Positions 26,440 to 36,653 of a DNA stretch of 57,450 bases are shown piece by piece. The notes below the pieces were generated by a model. It made no database searches, was not told where the DNA came from, and saw nothing but the letters and a program-made list of their open reading frames with translations. Positions within the stretch are counted from its first letter, which is position 1, and each line of letters begins with the position of its first letter. The stretch is from an uncultured Planctomycetaceae bacterium. GTDB lineage: Bacteria > Planctomycetota > Planctomycetia > Pirellulales > Pirellulaceae. The position numbers were made by a program, and so were the translations under genes. The stretch covers positions 1-57,450 of the forward strand of contig CALMEE010000131.1 in assembly GCA_937862885.1 (NCBI GenBank), read 5' to 3'.

Positions 26440-27442
26440 AAAGAAAAGATTGGGCCGCGGATTGGAAGCGTTGCTAGGGGCCTCGGCGTTGGAGACGACG
26501 GGACAAATCCATTCGGAATTGCCCAATAGTGGTGATCATCCGGAAGATTGTCATTGCGAGCGGTGTCAGCGCGAGATGGGAGCCTTGCCCGTTAGTGGCT
26601 CTGGGGAAAGCACGAGCGACCTAATCCAACTCAGTGTACACGAGATCGACGCGAACCCATTTCAACCACGCCGCGAATTTAGCCAAACTGAAATTGCGTC
26701 TCTGTCTGAAAGCCTGAAGAGCCACGACATGTTGCAGCCGATCTTGGTGCGCCGCGTCGGTTCGAGATTCGAGTTGATTTCCGGAGAGCGTCGCCTCCGC
26801 GCAGCGATTGCGGCAGGATGGTCGACTATCCCCGCCCGCATTCGTCAGGCTGATGATCGCCTCGTGGCTGAATTGGCGATCGTGGAAAATTTGCAGCGAA
26901 AAGATCTCAATCCAATCGAAAAGGCATTGTCATTCCGACGTTACATCGACGAGCACCGTTGTACTCAGGAAGAACTTGCCAATCGGCTCAAAATTGATCG
27001 GTCCACGCTCACAAATTTGATTCGCTTGTTGGAGTTGCCGGTTGCATGCCAGGAGGCGCTGCAGAAGGGTCTGATCACGGCCGGCCATGCGCGCACCTTG
27101 TTGCCGCTCGGGGAGGAAAATCTGCAAATTGAATTCTCGGAGCAGATCCAGCGCGAGGGCTGGAGCGTGCGGCAAACGGAAACCGAAGTCAACGAGTACC
27201 TGGGTCGCGTAGATGGGCACGCCCCTGGTAAACCGACCCAACGGCAAGCAGCGACCAACCCACAAATTGAAGCGCTGCAACATCAAATCAAAATGGTCCT
27301 TGGAACGAAAGTCGAAATCAAGAAGAACTCCAGGAACGGCGGGAAGATCATCATTCACTTTGCCAATCCGGCTGAGTTCGAGCGTATCAAGGAGTCGCTG
27401 ATGGAGAATTCTGGCCAGTCCGGGATGCGCCGGGTTGCCTAA
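26429..27442 (+). CDS. parB: ParB chromosome-partitioning protein
   Basis: A 337-residue ParB CTPase and DNA-binding protein. The N-terminal domain shows NPFQPRREF, then GERRLRAA, the arginine-rich CTP-binding box, and ENLQRKDLNPIEKA. A helix-turn-helix follows (ANRLKIDRSTLTNLIRLLEL), and a C-terminal dimerisation region ends the protein. Unusually, residues about 35-45 hold a Cys/His cluster (CHCERCQ) ahead of the CTPase domain. It overlaps parA and follows two parS sites. Confidence 0.93.
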   Translation: MYPKKKRLGRGLEALLGASALETTGQIHSELPNSGDHPEDCHCERCQREMGALPVSGSGESTSDLIQLSVHEIDANPFQPRREFSQTEIASLSESLKSHDMLQPILVRRVGSRFELISGERRLRAAIAAGWSTIPARIRQADDRLVAELAIVENLQRKDLNPIEKALSFRRYIDEHRCTQEELANRLKIDRSTLTNLIRLLELPVACQEALQKGLITAGHARTLLPLGEENLQIEFSEQIQREGWSVRQTETEVNEYLGRVDGHAPGKPTQRQAATNPQIEALQHQIKMVLGTKVEIKKNSRNGGKIIIHFANPAEFERIKESLMENSGQSGMRRVA

Positions 27443-27676
27443 CGAACGAAGGGCCGCGATGTGACGGGGCCTGAATTGGGTTTGTGGCGGATGACAACAG
27501 AGTTCATTGCGGAATTCGGCGACATTATTGGAGGAAATCGATAGTTTTGGCCGTGTAGAGACGCATTGCATTAAAGATTTAAGCTTGTTAGCATATTTAG
27601 CTTGTGTTGAGGTGGGTTTTGCTGCAAAACCGTGATTCGGCTGATGAATCATGAGCTTGGATCAACTTCAAGGCAC

Positions 27677-27751
27677 CGGGGCGTGGCGCAGTCTGGCTAG
27701 CGCGTCTGGTTTGGGACCAGAAGGTCGAAGGTTCGAATCCTTTCGCCCCGA
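27677..27751 (+). tRNA. tRNA-Pro (anticodon TGG)
   Basis: The 75-nt cloverleaf has acceptor CGGGGCG/CGCCCCG, anticodon stem TCTGG/CCAGA with loop TTTGGGA, and T-arm GGTTCGAATCC. The anticodon is at 27712-27714. CCA is not encoded. Confidence 0.95.
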
Positions 27752-28329
27752 TTTTCTTTTTTGAGCATCGATTAGCTTCAGCGAGTCAGTCTGCAGGTCT
27801 AGCTTGTGATGAGCCGACAATTGTCCAGCACATGGCGTTTGTCGACAATCAAGTGGCATTGGCAGTTCGACGGAAGTATGAATTCAAATTCGGATCATGT
27901 CGTTTCGCATTTGCTTCGGCACCATCAACGGATAAGGGTGCTTGATGTTTCGAGCTTCGCAGAGTTCGGTCAATTTCCTAAACGCCGCGATCCATTGACA
28001 TTTTTGTAATCTCCAGCGAACGCGTCATCCGCGAATCTTCGTGGTCAATGCGTGCGATGAGCAATAAGGTCTCTGCGTACACTTTACTTGTCCCCAGGTT
28101 CTAGGCGAATTTGGTCGTGGACGTTTGGCGAAAGCAATGAATCTTGCCGGTGCGTATGATGCGGATTCGGCTCGTTCAAGTAAAAGTTTTGGCGCTAGGT
28201 CGAACATGAGGTTGCGGACTACATTTGGCAACTTGGGTTTGGTATGAACGTTGGGGTTGGAGTTCCCGCTGCGTCTCATACGTTTTTGGTTAGACGGCGT
28301 TGGTTAAGCAAACTGATTACAGTGATTTC
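27752..28329. other. intergenic after tRNA-Pro
   Basis: About 580 bases. It was examined for fragments of an integrated element next to the tRNA, and none was found. Short frames look like chance. Confidence 0.4.
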
Positions 28330-28395
28330 ATGGCACTCGACACCGAACATATTCATTCAAATCTAAGTATTCATACAGCGGAATCGGAGTCACGG

Positions 28396-28932
28396 ATGGC
28401 GGAACGATTGTTTTTTGAAGACCTCGAAGTTGGAATGGAGTGGACCAGTCCCGCGCGGACCATCACGGAAGCCGATGTAGTGACTTTCGCGTCAATGACG
28501 GGCGACTTCAATCGGCTACATATCGATCGGCAATTCGCCGAGTCGACGCCTTACGGCCAAAGAGTTGCGCATGGCTTGTTGGGATTATCTTGGTCCGCTG
28601 GACTGGCGAGTCGGGCACCAGACGTTGAAACATTGGCGTTCGCGGCGATCCGCAACTGGGAGTTCTTACGACCGCTGTTCTTCGGCGATACGGTGCATGT
28701 TGTCATGGGTGTGTTGGAGACGGTTTCGAATGGCCGCCGAAGCGGGCGAGTTAAATGGAGTTTGAAACTGTGTAATCAAAGGAGTGAAGTGACCCAACAA
28801 GGTGTGTTTGAGACGATCGTTGCCAGGCGAACCTTGGTTCCTCGACCTCATGGACTGCGGCCGCGAAATGGCGTGGCAAATTCTCCAGCGCAAGACCTTT
28901 CGCACCCGTCAGATATCGACTTGCACGATTAA
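28396..28932 (+). CDS. MaoC-like hot-dog dehydratase
   Basis: A 178-residue hot-dog-fold protein. LFFEDLEVGMEW at the start and the catalytic motif ASMTGDFNRLHIDRQFAEST (Asp-x4-His) identify an R-specific enoyl-CoA hydratase of the MaoC group, and RVAHGLL is the conserved turn after it. The substrate is not readable. The open frame extends upstream to ATG 28330 or GTG 28300, but the family N-terminus begins at 28396. The C-terminal 30 residues are an extra tail. No fatty-acid genes adjoin it. Confidence 0.82.
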   Translation: MAERLFFEDLEVGMEWTSPARTITEADVVTFASMTGDFNRLHIDRQFAESTPYGQRVAHGLLGLSWSAGLASRAPDVETLAFAAIRNWEFLRPLFFGDTVHVVMGVLETVSNGRRSGRVKWSLKLCNQRSEVTQQGVFETIVARRTLVPRPHGLRPRNGVANSPAQDLSHPSDIDLHD

Positions 28933-29225
28933 GTTCCCTTTCCCTTGCGATGTTGCGCTTATTTTCGCGTCCACATGGCTTGCGGCACACCTCCATCTTG
29001 GCTCGGGGCTCATTTTTCTCCGGACAACTTCAGTTTGTGCATGCGTATCGGCTCTGCAGTCCTGAGCTGGCTCGGCTGAGAAAACAACGAGAGAACTCCG
29101 AGCTTCTGGCTTGAATCCTTGTTAAAAAATTCCGATTAAAGGAATTATTACGGCCATGACGATAACCATTGGGAAGTGCGCATCGTCGTGCGCGCAATTG
29201 ATTAGCAAAACAGGGTATCGTGGAT
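28933..29225. other. intergenic upstream of the polysaccharide-type cluster
   Basis: About 290 bases with no gene seen. It probably carries the promoter of the following three-gene operon. Confidence 0.4.
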
Positions 29226-30728
29226 ATGAGCAGGTCCCCAAGCTCATCCAACCAAAAGGGTTCAACGCGACCGTTTTCGTGGCGACATCTATACGTGTGG
29301 ACCGTGTCATCCTCCGCATTTCTGGTTATCGCCATGTTGATTGCACCGTTTACGGTGGAACATTATGAGTGCAGTGCTCAACTAAGGGTCAAGCTGGGAC
29401 AACAGTTGTTGGAAAAGCGTTCCGCAAAACAAATCATTTCTGCGGGGATTGCCGCCTGTACGACGGATGAACGATTGACAAACTTGGTGGGTGAGCTGAA
29501 GTCATTGTATCCCACTGAAGAATCTTGGCTGCAAAGACAAACACCACAGGAATTGCGGGATGTGATCCGCGTGGGAACTCAGTTCGGTCAAAAGCCGAAT
29601 TCCATCTTGATCCACGTGACAATGATTGGTCGTGGAAGGCCTGACGAACGAGCCTTTCTCAACATGTTGGTCTCGACAATCACCACTGAGCTGATTGCCT
29701 CGTCTAAAGAGTCGAATCAAGAACAACTGGCGCAAGCATGGGTGGCTTCGTTGGCCCAGGAAATTTCCGAACAAAACCAGACATTGTTGCAGGCGACCGA
29801 TCTCTTGAGCGAACAGTTGGACAGAACTCTACTTCAGACCGAGACATTGGCTGAAACGATCAAGGGCCGACTGAATTCCCAGGAAGAGGTCGGTGACGGC
29901 GATGACGAAATCACAAGCATTTCCTTGCAGCACGAAATTGCTCGCGTCTACCAGCAAATGAATGCAGCTCAAGCGGCCAACAACTGGCATGCGGACCACC
30001 CGGAGATGTTGTCGATGCGTCAAAGAATTCAAACTTTACGTGATCAACTCAATTCGTTTTATGGTCAGAATGGTGCTTTACGGGTTCAAAATCAATTTGC
30101 AAATGCATCGATGTCGAACGAGCGGGTAGGTGACAATCTTGCCGCAACGATCCTGGCGCCATTAATCGACCCGAAACGGGACTTCGCAAACCTGTACGCG
30201 TCTGCGGGGATTCTTTCGTCGATGCAATCGAATATCCGTCAGAATCAAAAACAAATGGAGCAGATGTTCCGCGAGTTCCAGATTCAGCTCAACCAACCAG
30301 GTCTGACGAGCGAGGACGCCGTGGGCTTGGAGAAGATGGTGATGTCCAAACGGAGTAAACCGATCCAGGGTCCACAGGGACGGTCATGGATGCTGGCGGT
30401 TTGCCTGGCGGTTTCTTTGGGGGGTGTGTTGGCATTGCGATACAATCCGACCTGTGATAAGCGACGGTTCAAATCTCAAGACCAAGTGGCTACGGCTTTG
30501 GCGATGCCGGTTGTTGGCTCGATACGTGAGTTTCACGCAGCTAAGCGTTCGAAGCATTTTTCCGATTCGCTTACGAAGACGATTCTGCACGCGAGCGAGC
30601 TTGTGTTGTTGGGTGTGTGCTGCTTGCTGGTGATCGCAACCTTGGTCGACACTGACTTCTTTGGCGAAGTTGTTACAAACCCATTCGCAGCGATTTCGAA
30701 CGTCATGTGGACTCTGTTGAGTAAGTGA
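29226..30728 (+). CDS. Wzz/PCP-like chain-length determinant protein
   Basis: A 500-residue inner-membrane protein with two membrane segments, one near residues 25-45 (SSSAFLVIAMLIAPF) and others near 390-410 and 455-475. The large region between them is coiled-coil-rich (TLLQATDLLSEQLDRTLLQT) and would face the periplasm, as in polysaccharide co-polymerases. Those proteins set polymer length with Wzy and a BY-kinase. ATG 29226 is two codons after a GTG, and either may start. The next two genes fit the same system, but no glycosyltransferase or Wza is present in the window. Confidence 0.7.
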   Translation: MSRSPSSSNQKGSTRPFSWRHLYVWTVSSSAFLVIAMLIAPFTVEHYECSAQLRVKLGQQLLEKRSAKQIISAGIAACTTDERLTNLVGELKSLYPTEESWLQRQTPQELRDVIRVGTQFGQKPNSILIHVTMIGRGRPDERAFLNMLVSTITTELIASSKESNQEQLAQAWVASLAQEISEQNQTLLQATDLLSEQLDRTLLQTETLAETIKGRLNSQEEVGDGDDEITSISLQHEIARVYQQMNAAQAANNWHADHPEMLSMRQRIQTLRDQLNSFYGQNGALRVQNQFANASMSNERVGDNLAATILAPLIDPKRDFANLYASAGILSSMQSNIRQNQKQMEQMFREFQIQLNQPGLTSEDAVGLEKMVMSKRSKPIQGPQGRSWMLAVCLAVSLGGVLALRYNPTCDKRRFKSQDQVATALAMPVVGSIREFHAAKRSKHFSDSLTKTILHASELVLLGVCCLLVIATLVDTDFFGEVVTNPFAAISNVMWTLLSK

Positions 30729-30765
30729 GCGAACCGAAGTCAACAGGCATAATTGGAGAATCTAA

Positions 30766-32763
30766 ATGGTGCACGAACACTTCAAACTGAATCGCATGCC
30801 ATTCTCGTCGGCGCCCGATACGTCGTTGTTGGTCAACGTCCCGACCATGGTCGATGTCTTGCAACGCGCGCGAATGTGCATCGACAGCGGCAGCGGAATC
30901 ACGGTCATCGTCGGCCAACCTGGAACCGGGAAATCGCTATTGCTGGAGAAGCTTGCGGAGGAGAATCGCAGCCGATTCGTCGTGGCGAAGGTGTCGTGCC
31001 CTCGGTTGCGGTCACGCGCTGAATTGATGCAGTCGATTCTATTTGAAATCAAACGTCCATTTCGCTCAACGTCGGAGAGTGAACTGCGGTTGTCGCTCAT
31101 CGACTACGTTAAGAATAGTGATGCCTGCGCCAAGGGATTGTTGTTGTTAATCGATGAAGCGCACATGTTGTCGCGATTGCACCTAGATGAACTTCGGCAA
31201 CTGACGAACATTGTGCGCGACGGAAAGCCGGGAGTTCGGCTTGTTCTGTGCGGCGGACTGGCGCTCGAAGATCGCTTGAACCATGCCAAAGCCGAACCTT
31301 TCAATCAGCGGGTTACGGGGCGTTTCTATTTGCATCCATTGACGCGTGACGAAACGTATTTTTATACGCTTTCCCAAGTCAAAAGCTGCGGTCGTGATGG
31401 CCGCGAATTATTTGATCCGGCCGCCCTGGATGCGCTTCATAAACTTAGTGATGGCGTGCCGCGTATCATCAATCAAATTTGTAGCCACGCCATGTACGAG
31501 GCGGCCAGCCAAGGTAAACGCACGATCAATTCCCAATTGATCCGCCAAACCTGGGCCGATATCCAATCGATTCCTTTGCCGACCAATGAGGGATGGCTGC
31601 CGCAAACGACTGAAGAGGAATCCGTTTTGGAATTCGGTACCCTGCGGGTGGAAAGCGAGGTCTCCTCAATCGGGCCACAAACGACCGAGAGAACGGATTC
31701 GAGCGTTGACGAGGTAACGTCCAAAATCGACTATGGCAGCGTGGGCACTTCTCCGAATCAAAATCAAACAAGCACCAATCAGGTGCAGATCCCCGGTTCG
31801 CAAGTTGAAATCGATCGCTTGGTGCAAGAACTCGTTGCGCTGGATGGGACCGCTCAGGATCCTTCTCCAGGTCGCACCCATCATGACAATGAGCCGACGA
31901 CGCACGTTGACTTCGAACATTTTGCGGGTGGAGATCGCGTCGGTATTCAGGGCCTCGCTGAATCGTTGGCTCATTCATGGGAGCTGCATCGCGACACTCC
32001 AATTGTGGTCGAACAGCCCATCATTGGCATCGACCAGCCATTTGCCAACACTGAAGAGGACAATGTGAGCAAATCGGTCGTTCACGCCACTACTTCCACG
32101 AACGAATCAGCCGAATTGCCAGATGCTCAACCGTTTGAATCCGATACGGGAGCCGACCACGTGGAGAACCCGTTTGCATTTGAGGAGTTTCCAGAAGAAG
32201 AGGAAGTGGATGATCCTTGGTTTGCATTGGCAGTACAATCGAACGTGAACTCGACGACCTTGAGCAAAGCCGACGTCGAAGTCCTGCAAAACCAGGCTGT
32301 CGAGCAAGTGAGCCAGTTGAGTCATATCGAGTTCATATCTGCGGATTCCGCCACTCGCTCGAATACGCCACCACACCATTTTGACGCCGACAACCTGACA
32401 ACTTCCTATCACCGTGGTCTCCACGAACAAAACTATCCAGCGGAAGTGGATCTGGATGTTGCGTACTCCGTGGAGTATCCCATCACCATGCATCCACAAT
32501 ACCAATCCGATGCGATGTCAATGGGAGATGAGGTTACGGAAGACGCTTCAAAGTCAATCGGGAACGCACAGAGAAAGCCAATCGCGGGGGGATTTGCCGA
32601 TGATCGCGACATGATTGTCGTAAAACGCTCGGAGACAATCGTTAAGGAGAAGCAAGCTGAAGTCAAGGTGCAGTCCACGCGGCCGGTGTCCCAAGGCAGG
32701 GCAGTTCGCGTTGAACTGAGAGAGTTGTTTCAACAACTACGGTCTACTGACGATGCACCTTGA
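30766..32763 (+). CDS. ExeA-like AAA ATPase with a long acidic tail
   Basis: A 665-residue protein. Residues 1-270 are an ExeA/TniB-like AAA domain, with HFKLNRMPFSSAPD at the start, Walker A GQPGTGKS and Walker B LLLIDEAH. In exosortase and exopolysaccharide loci, ATPases of this type sit next to the chain-length gene. Residues 280-640 are acidic and low in order, rich in Glu, Asp, Ser and Thr, with no recognised domain. A short basic segment ends the protein. It follows the Wzz-like gene by 37 bases. Confidence 0.8.
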   Translation: MVHEHFKLNRMPFSSAPDTSLLVNVPTMVDVLQRARMCIDSGSGITVIVGQPGTGKSLLLEKLAEENRSRFVVAKVSCPRLRSRAELMQSILFEIKRPFRSTSESELRLSLIDYVKNSDACAKGLLLLIDEAHMLSRLHLDELRQLTNIVRDGKPGVRLVLCGGLALEDRLNHAKAEPFNQRVTGRFYLHPLTRDETYFYTLSQVKSCGRDGRELFDPAALDALHKLSDGVPRIINQICSHAMYEAASQGKRTINSQLIRQTWADIQSIPLPTNEGWLPQTTEEESVLEFGTLRVESEVSSIGPQTTERTDSSVDEVTSKIDYGSVGTSPNQNQTSTNQVQIPGSQVEIDRLVQELVALDGTAQDPSPGRTHHDNEPTTHVDFEHFAGGDRVGIQGLAESLAHSWELHRDTPIVVEQPIIGIDQPFANTEEDNVSKSVVHATTSTNESAELPDAQPFESDTGADHVENPFAFEEFPEEEEVDDPWFALAVQSNVNSTTLSKADVEVLQNQAVEQVSQLSHIEFISADSATRSNTPPHHFDADNLTTSYHRGLHEQNYPAEVDLDVAYSVEYPITMHPQYQSDAMSMGDEVTEDASKSIGNAQRKPIAGGFADDRDMIVVKRSETIVKEKQAEVKVQSTRPVSQGRAVRVELRELFQQLRSTDDAP

Positions 32764-32833
32764 TACTGCGGAATGAAGGATAACTGGGCATGCGTTAAGG
32801 CTGACGCATTGAACTGAAAAGAACGACAAAACC

Positions 32834-33919
32834 ATGGATGATGTATCTCGCCGGACAATTGAACACGTTTCTCAACTCAATCGCGCCGCGCTTGAATTGC
32901 AGGATCAATGGTTGAGCCGTTTGCAATTGGTGGCCGATCATCGAGCCTTCGACCATTCCGAGTTGGTCTTCGTCGAGAAGCCGGCGACGATCAAAATCAG
33001 TACGAACGAGACGCATCCGTCGGCATCGTCAGTTCCCATGAACAAGCCTCATTTCAAGGCACAGCCGCAACCGGAGGACGCATCCGCAGGACCGCGTCTG
33101 GATCTCAAGGATGATGAACCTGTTCCGCAAGCCACGCCGGCTGTCGAAGAACGCTCACGACGTTCGTCGTCTCATGAATCTGACTGGCATTTCACCGACA
33201 CCGATTCCAATGAGCAATCTCCTCCATCACCCGACTTCGATGAAGATTCAGGCTTAGGAAGATTATCGTTATCGTACGGTAAGCCGGATTTGCGATTAGA
33301 TTCTCCGCACGCGGTAAACACGCCGCATGCGTACCCAACGGCACGGGATGCGGACCGTCTGTTGCACCACCAGCGCGACGTGAAACGGGTTGTCGATCAA
33401 ATACTCAAACAATATCCCAGCCCGGCTTCGGCGGTATTGATGTTTGTAGGTGACGAATCTGATATTTCCTATCTCGAAGCGATTAAGTTGATCAGTGGAG
33501 AACTGGCTACACGGTTGAACAATCCAGTCTTGTTGATTGATCCGTCCGAACAGCAAGGTCGGTTTTCCGCGGGCTTGGCGGAGTTGATCAATCGCGACGA
33601 GCCTAGCGATGTGTTGTTTGCCAAAACGGATTGGCACAACTTGTTCACACTTGGCGCGGGAGAAGGCGAGATAACTTTTCGCAAGTCGCAACCAGCCTCG
33701 ATCATTCGGGTGATGCAATGGTTGCGTTCTAGATTTCAATTCACGCTTCTGGCTGCAGGCGGCTCCGACGACCTGCTGGCGAATGCATTCGCGCGGTATT
33801 GCGATAGCTGTTACTATCTGATCGATACCATCACAACCTATGAAGAGAAGGCAATTGACCAAGTCAATCGTTTGCGAAAGTCAGGCGCTCGCTTCAGCGG
33901 CTGTATCATGCGGACTTAA
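32834..33919 (+). CDS. BY-kinase/ParA-like protein without a P-loop
   Basis: A 361-residue protein with about 170 disordered N-terminal residues, then a domain shaped like the bacterial tyrosine kinase/ParA fold. The expected Walker A strand reads VLMFVGDESDISYLEAIKLI, without GK(S/T). The Walker A' position is kept as VLLIDPSEQQG, and the final strand FSGCIMRT matches the usual end of this fold. It is therefore probably a non-catalytic BY-kinase relative, perhaps a partner of the ExeA-like ATPase. No C-terminal Tyr cluster is seen. Confidence 0.6.
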   Translation: MDDVSRRTIEHVSQLNRAALELQDQWLSRLQLVADHRAFDHSELVFVEKPATIKISTNETHPSASSVPMNKPHFKAQPQPEDASAGPRLDLKDDEPVPQATPAVEERSRRSSSHESDWHFTDTDSNEQSPPSPDFDEDSGLGRLSLSYGKPDLRLDSPHAVNTPHAYPTARDADRLLHHQRDVKRVVDQILKQYPSPASAVLMFVGDESDISYLEAIKLISGELATRLNNPVLLIDPSEQQGRFSAGLAELINRDEPSDVLFAKTDWHNLFTLGAGEGEITFRKSQPASIIRVMQWLRSRFQFTLLAAGGSDDLLANAFARYCDSCYYLIDTITTYEEKAIDQVNRLRKSGARFSGCIMRT

Positions 33920-33953
33920 GATTGCCAGATACGGGGTCACGCTACGGAACTCG

Positions 33954-34964
33954 TTATTCTTCCAAGGTAACTGGGCGCACAAGTGCCAAATCGCGATGCG
34001 TTAATCTGCGTTGCGCCGCCAAATATGCGTGTTCACCCATGGTGACGACTCGATAATGTTTGCAAAGCATTGCGAGCACGCTCTCGACGATAGCTAGCTT
34101 GTAATTGGATGAGAGATTCATGCCGGGAAAGAAGCTAAGTTCAGGGGCATCCTCTTTCCCCATAAAGTCGAGCGGATGCAAAAGTAGCGATGGTTCCAAT
34201 CGGAACAGGCGACAGAGCAACAACGATTTCCAGAAATAGGCAAGGGCTGCCAAGCGCGAGTACCCAGCCAAATAAGCGATATAGCTTAAATGAATTGGCA
34301 ATTTGAAAATTGGCATTGTTGTTACGGGAATTTCGATCAGCTCGTGTCCCTGCACGTTCCAGCGAAAAGGGCGAAGTGGACGAAAGCCATCTCGAAAGCG
34401 GCCGAACAAGGCTTTCCGCTTTTCCTTTTCCCCTTTGTTTAAGCGCGACTTCATGAAATAGTACGCACGGGCAACAGGCCCCAAAAACGTGGGGAAGATT
34501 GTACAGTCATACTCGTATCCCCGTTCCGCTAAGACTCGCAATACACCATCGGAAATGCTGAAACCAGGGCCACGGAATCCGCGCGGGTTTTGACCTGTGG
34601 CCAAGCGAATTGCTCGCTCGCTCGACTCGAACTCTTTATGAAGCCGTTGATCGGAATAGAGATGCAACCAGGGCTCATGATGAAAGGAGTGGTTGCCAAT
34701 CTCATGTCCTGCGTCGGCAATCTTTGCCAAACTCGCATGGTTCGCTTCAATGGCGGCATCTTGCCCCACCACGAAAACCGTGATCGTCATGTTGAATTGT
34801 TTCAGCATGTCGAGAATGCGAGGAACGACTAGGTCCAAATAGGAAGGGAACGATTCCCAAGCTTCGTCGCCGTGCGTCTTGAGGTAGGCCCATTTGTTGT
34901 CGAGGTCAAGTGACACGCTGGCGATACGGGTCCGACGCGCCGTCGAGTCGTTTTTGTCAATCAC
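33954..34964 (-). CDS. polysaccharide deacetylase (NodB-like)
   Basis: A 336-residue deacetylase of the carbohydrate esterase 4 type. The N-terminal metal Asp is in SLDLDNKWAYL, and the zinc pair is in GHEIGNHSFHHEPWLHL (His-x3-His). RGFRGPGF is the usual motif 3. There is no signal peptide, so it is probably cytoplasmic or membrane-associated. It would remove acetyl groups from a sugar, fitting the polysaccharide-type genes that converge on it, only 34 bases away. It is transcribed from the opposite strand. Confidence 0.85.
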   Translation of the reverse strand: MIDKNDSTARRTRIASVSLDLDNKWAYLKTHGDEAWESFPSYLDLVVPRILDMLKQFNMTITVFVVGQDAAIEANHASLAKIADAGHEIGNHSFHHEPWLHLYSDQRLHKEFESSERAIRLATGQNPRGFRGPGFSISDGVLRVLAERGYEYDCTIFPTFLGPVARAYYFMKSRLNKGEKEKRKALFGRFRDGFRPLRPFRWNVQGHELIEIPVTTMPIFKLPIHLSYIAYLAGYSRLAALAYFWKSLLLCRLFRLEPSLLLHPLDFMGKEDAPELSFFPGMNLSSNYKLAIVESVLAMLCKHYRVVTMGEHAYLAAQRRLTHRDLALVRPVTLEE

Positions 34965-35129
34965 GAGTATATTGAACCGCTAATCATCAGAAGGTAACAG
35001 AGATTGAGCTGGCACAATCGTATATCGACCCGTGCGATAAACGCGTTGGGGCATCATTTGCAGCTCGACGTTTTATTCGTACCTTCCAGCTTAATTCATT
35101 CTTGGCGGGCCTCAAGGGTAACCAATCCC

Positions 35130-36116
35130 TCATTTCCCTTCAGGCAACACGGAACCCGAAACACGAAACCGCGTTTCCGGAACAATCGGATCATCTGTTT
35201 TCAGAACGATTTCGTCGTGAAGTTCATCTGGCCGATTGGCATTAAATGTGAGTTTGATAATGTGCGTCTTTTTTTGCTCCGTTGGGCGGGTAATTTCTAT
35301 CCGATTGTCGCTGTTTTCGACGCCGAGTACCGTGAACATTCGTTCAGAATTGACGACGACGACCTTGTTAATTACTTCCCCAGGTCGAATTCGCCCAAGG
35401 TCAACGACCGATGGAACCTGAATGGATGAATTGAGCAATCCCTTAATCGTAACGGGGATCGTTCGATTGGGCTCGTTCGTCACGAGACGAATTTCCTCGT
35501 GGAAGAATCCGGAGGACATTTGCGGATCGATGGTCACCTTGAGCTGATAATTGACGGATGTCCCCTCGCGTTTCGTCTCGATCAATTCGGCTTTAAGGTG
35601 TGGGTTGCTGTTGCGAATGCTTTCAAGGGCCCACGTTAACTTACCGGCATACAATACGTCGATGGTGCGTGAATGCTCGTTCCCCATGAGCAGACTGCCG
35701 AAATTGACATCGCCCGGGTCCAAATACACATCGCTACGGATAAAACCATCGACGCGTAACTGGACCTCAGTGAAGTAGGGTTGCGTTATAGTGACGGTGA
35801 TGTTGGCACCATGTTGTCCGCGAAACGCAGTTGTAACAAAGGTTGCCTCAATTTCACCCAATTGGCCTGGCTCGACGACCGGAGTCTTGACGTGTGCCAG
35901 CGTGCAACCACAGCTCGTTCTTGCGCCGCTGATATGTACGGGTGTGCTGAATTTGTTGTTGAGCTTGAAAACGTAAACTGTTTTTGAGTTAGCCGCGACG
36001 ACCCCGAATTCGTGTTTCCTGATTTCGAACATGTCCGCGACATTGGTTTGAGCCCGCAGCTCGTGAGCCGAGGCCGCAGTAACGATAACGAGCAGAGCGA
36101 AAAGAAGCGACTTCAT
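35130..36116 (-). CDS. DUF1573 exported protein
   Basis: A 328-residue exported protein with a signal peptide (SLLFALLVIVTAASAHELRA). The DUF1573 hallmark is at residues about 45-75: KHEFGVVAANSKTVYVFKLN, then SGARTSCGCTLAHVKTPVVEPGQ, with a CxC pair at the turn. The remainder forms several immunoglobulin-like strands ending in FRVSGSVLPEGK. Such proteins are common in planctomycetes, and their role is unknown. ATG 36116 has AGGTGG eight bases upstream; the longer frame is not needed. Confidence 0.82.
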   Translation of the reverse strand: MKSLLFALLVIVTAASAHELRAQTNVADMFEIRKHEFGVVAANSKTVYVFKLNNKFSTPVHISGARTSCGCTLAHVKTPVVEPGQLGEIEATFVTTAFRGQHGANITVTITQPYFTEVQLRVDGFIRSDVYLDPGDVNFGSLLMGNEHSRTIDVLYAGKLTWALESIRNSNPHLKAELIETKREGTSVNYQLKVTIDPQMSSGFFHEEIRLVTNEPNRTIPVTIKGLLNSSIQVPSVVDLGRIRPGEVINKVVVVNSERMFTVLGVENSDNRIEITRPTEQKKTHIIKLTFNANRPDELHDEIVLKTDDPIVPETRFRVSGSVLPEGK

Positions 36117-36653
36117 TAACACCACCTGACTTGACTTCGGAAAACCTGAAAACATTAAACCGCAGAAGTTTCAAGCGAACAAATCAGCAACTCTGACAGG
36201 CACCAAGGCAATTTTTTGACACTAAATTGGAGTTGCGGAGAAAGCTAGACGACCGTGGTTCATGATATGCGTTTCCGTGGAACATTCGAAAGTCATTGAC
36301 AGCACATTTCTGGTGATATGGCGTTTACGATTCGGCAAGCTGGTGAAACTATATCGATTGCGAAGTCAATTCGGGGAATCCACCAGAAAGCATGGACATG
36401 ATGCGGGTCCATTGGCAGTCGCCGAAGGCTCACTGGTAACCGGAACCTGGTTGTACGGTGAACGATTTTGCGGGAAATAGCGGGATGTCGTCTGGGTGTT
36501 AACGAAATTAGGGCACCAATTGACGCATCATTGACAAAGATGCCAATATCTTTGAATTAATCACATTTTTTTGATATAATCTTCAGTACGCGCTGGTACA
36601 GAAAAGCGTTAAATCTGGGTGATCGTCAAAGCTCCAAACTAGCGAAGTATCCT
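36117..36653. other. intergenic
   Basis: About 540 bases between divergent genes. A 72-codon plus frame at 36262 is open but looks like a remnant or chance. The segment before 36654 is AT-rich and likely holds the promoter. Confidence 0.4.

Noticed and set aside
27752..28329. Integrated element next to tRNA-Pro
   Set aside because: No integrase, no repeated tRNA 3' end and no phage-like gene were found.
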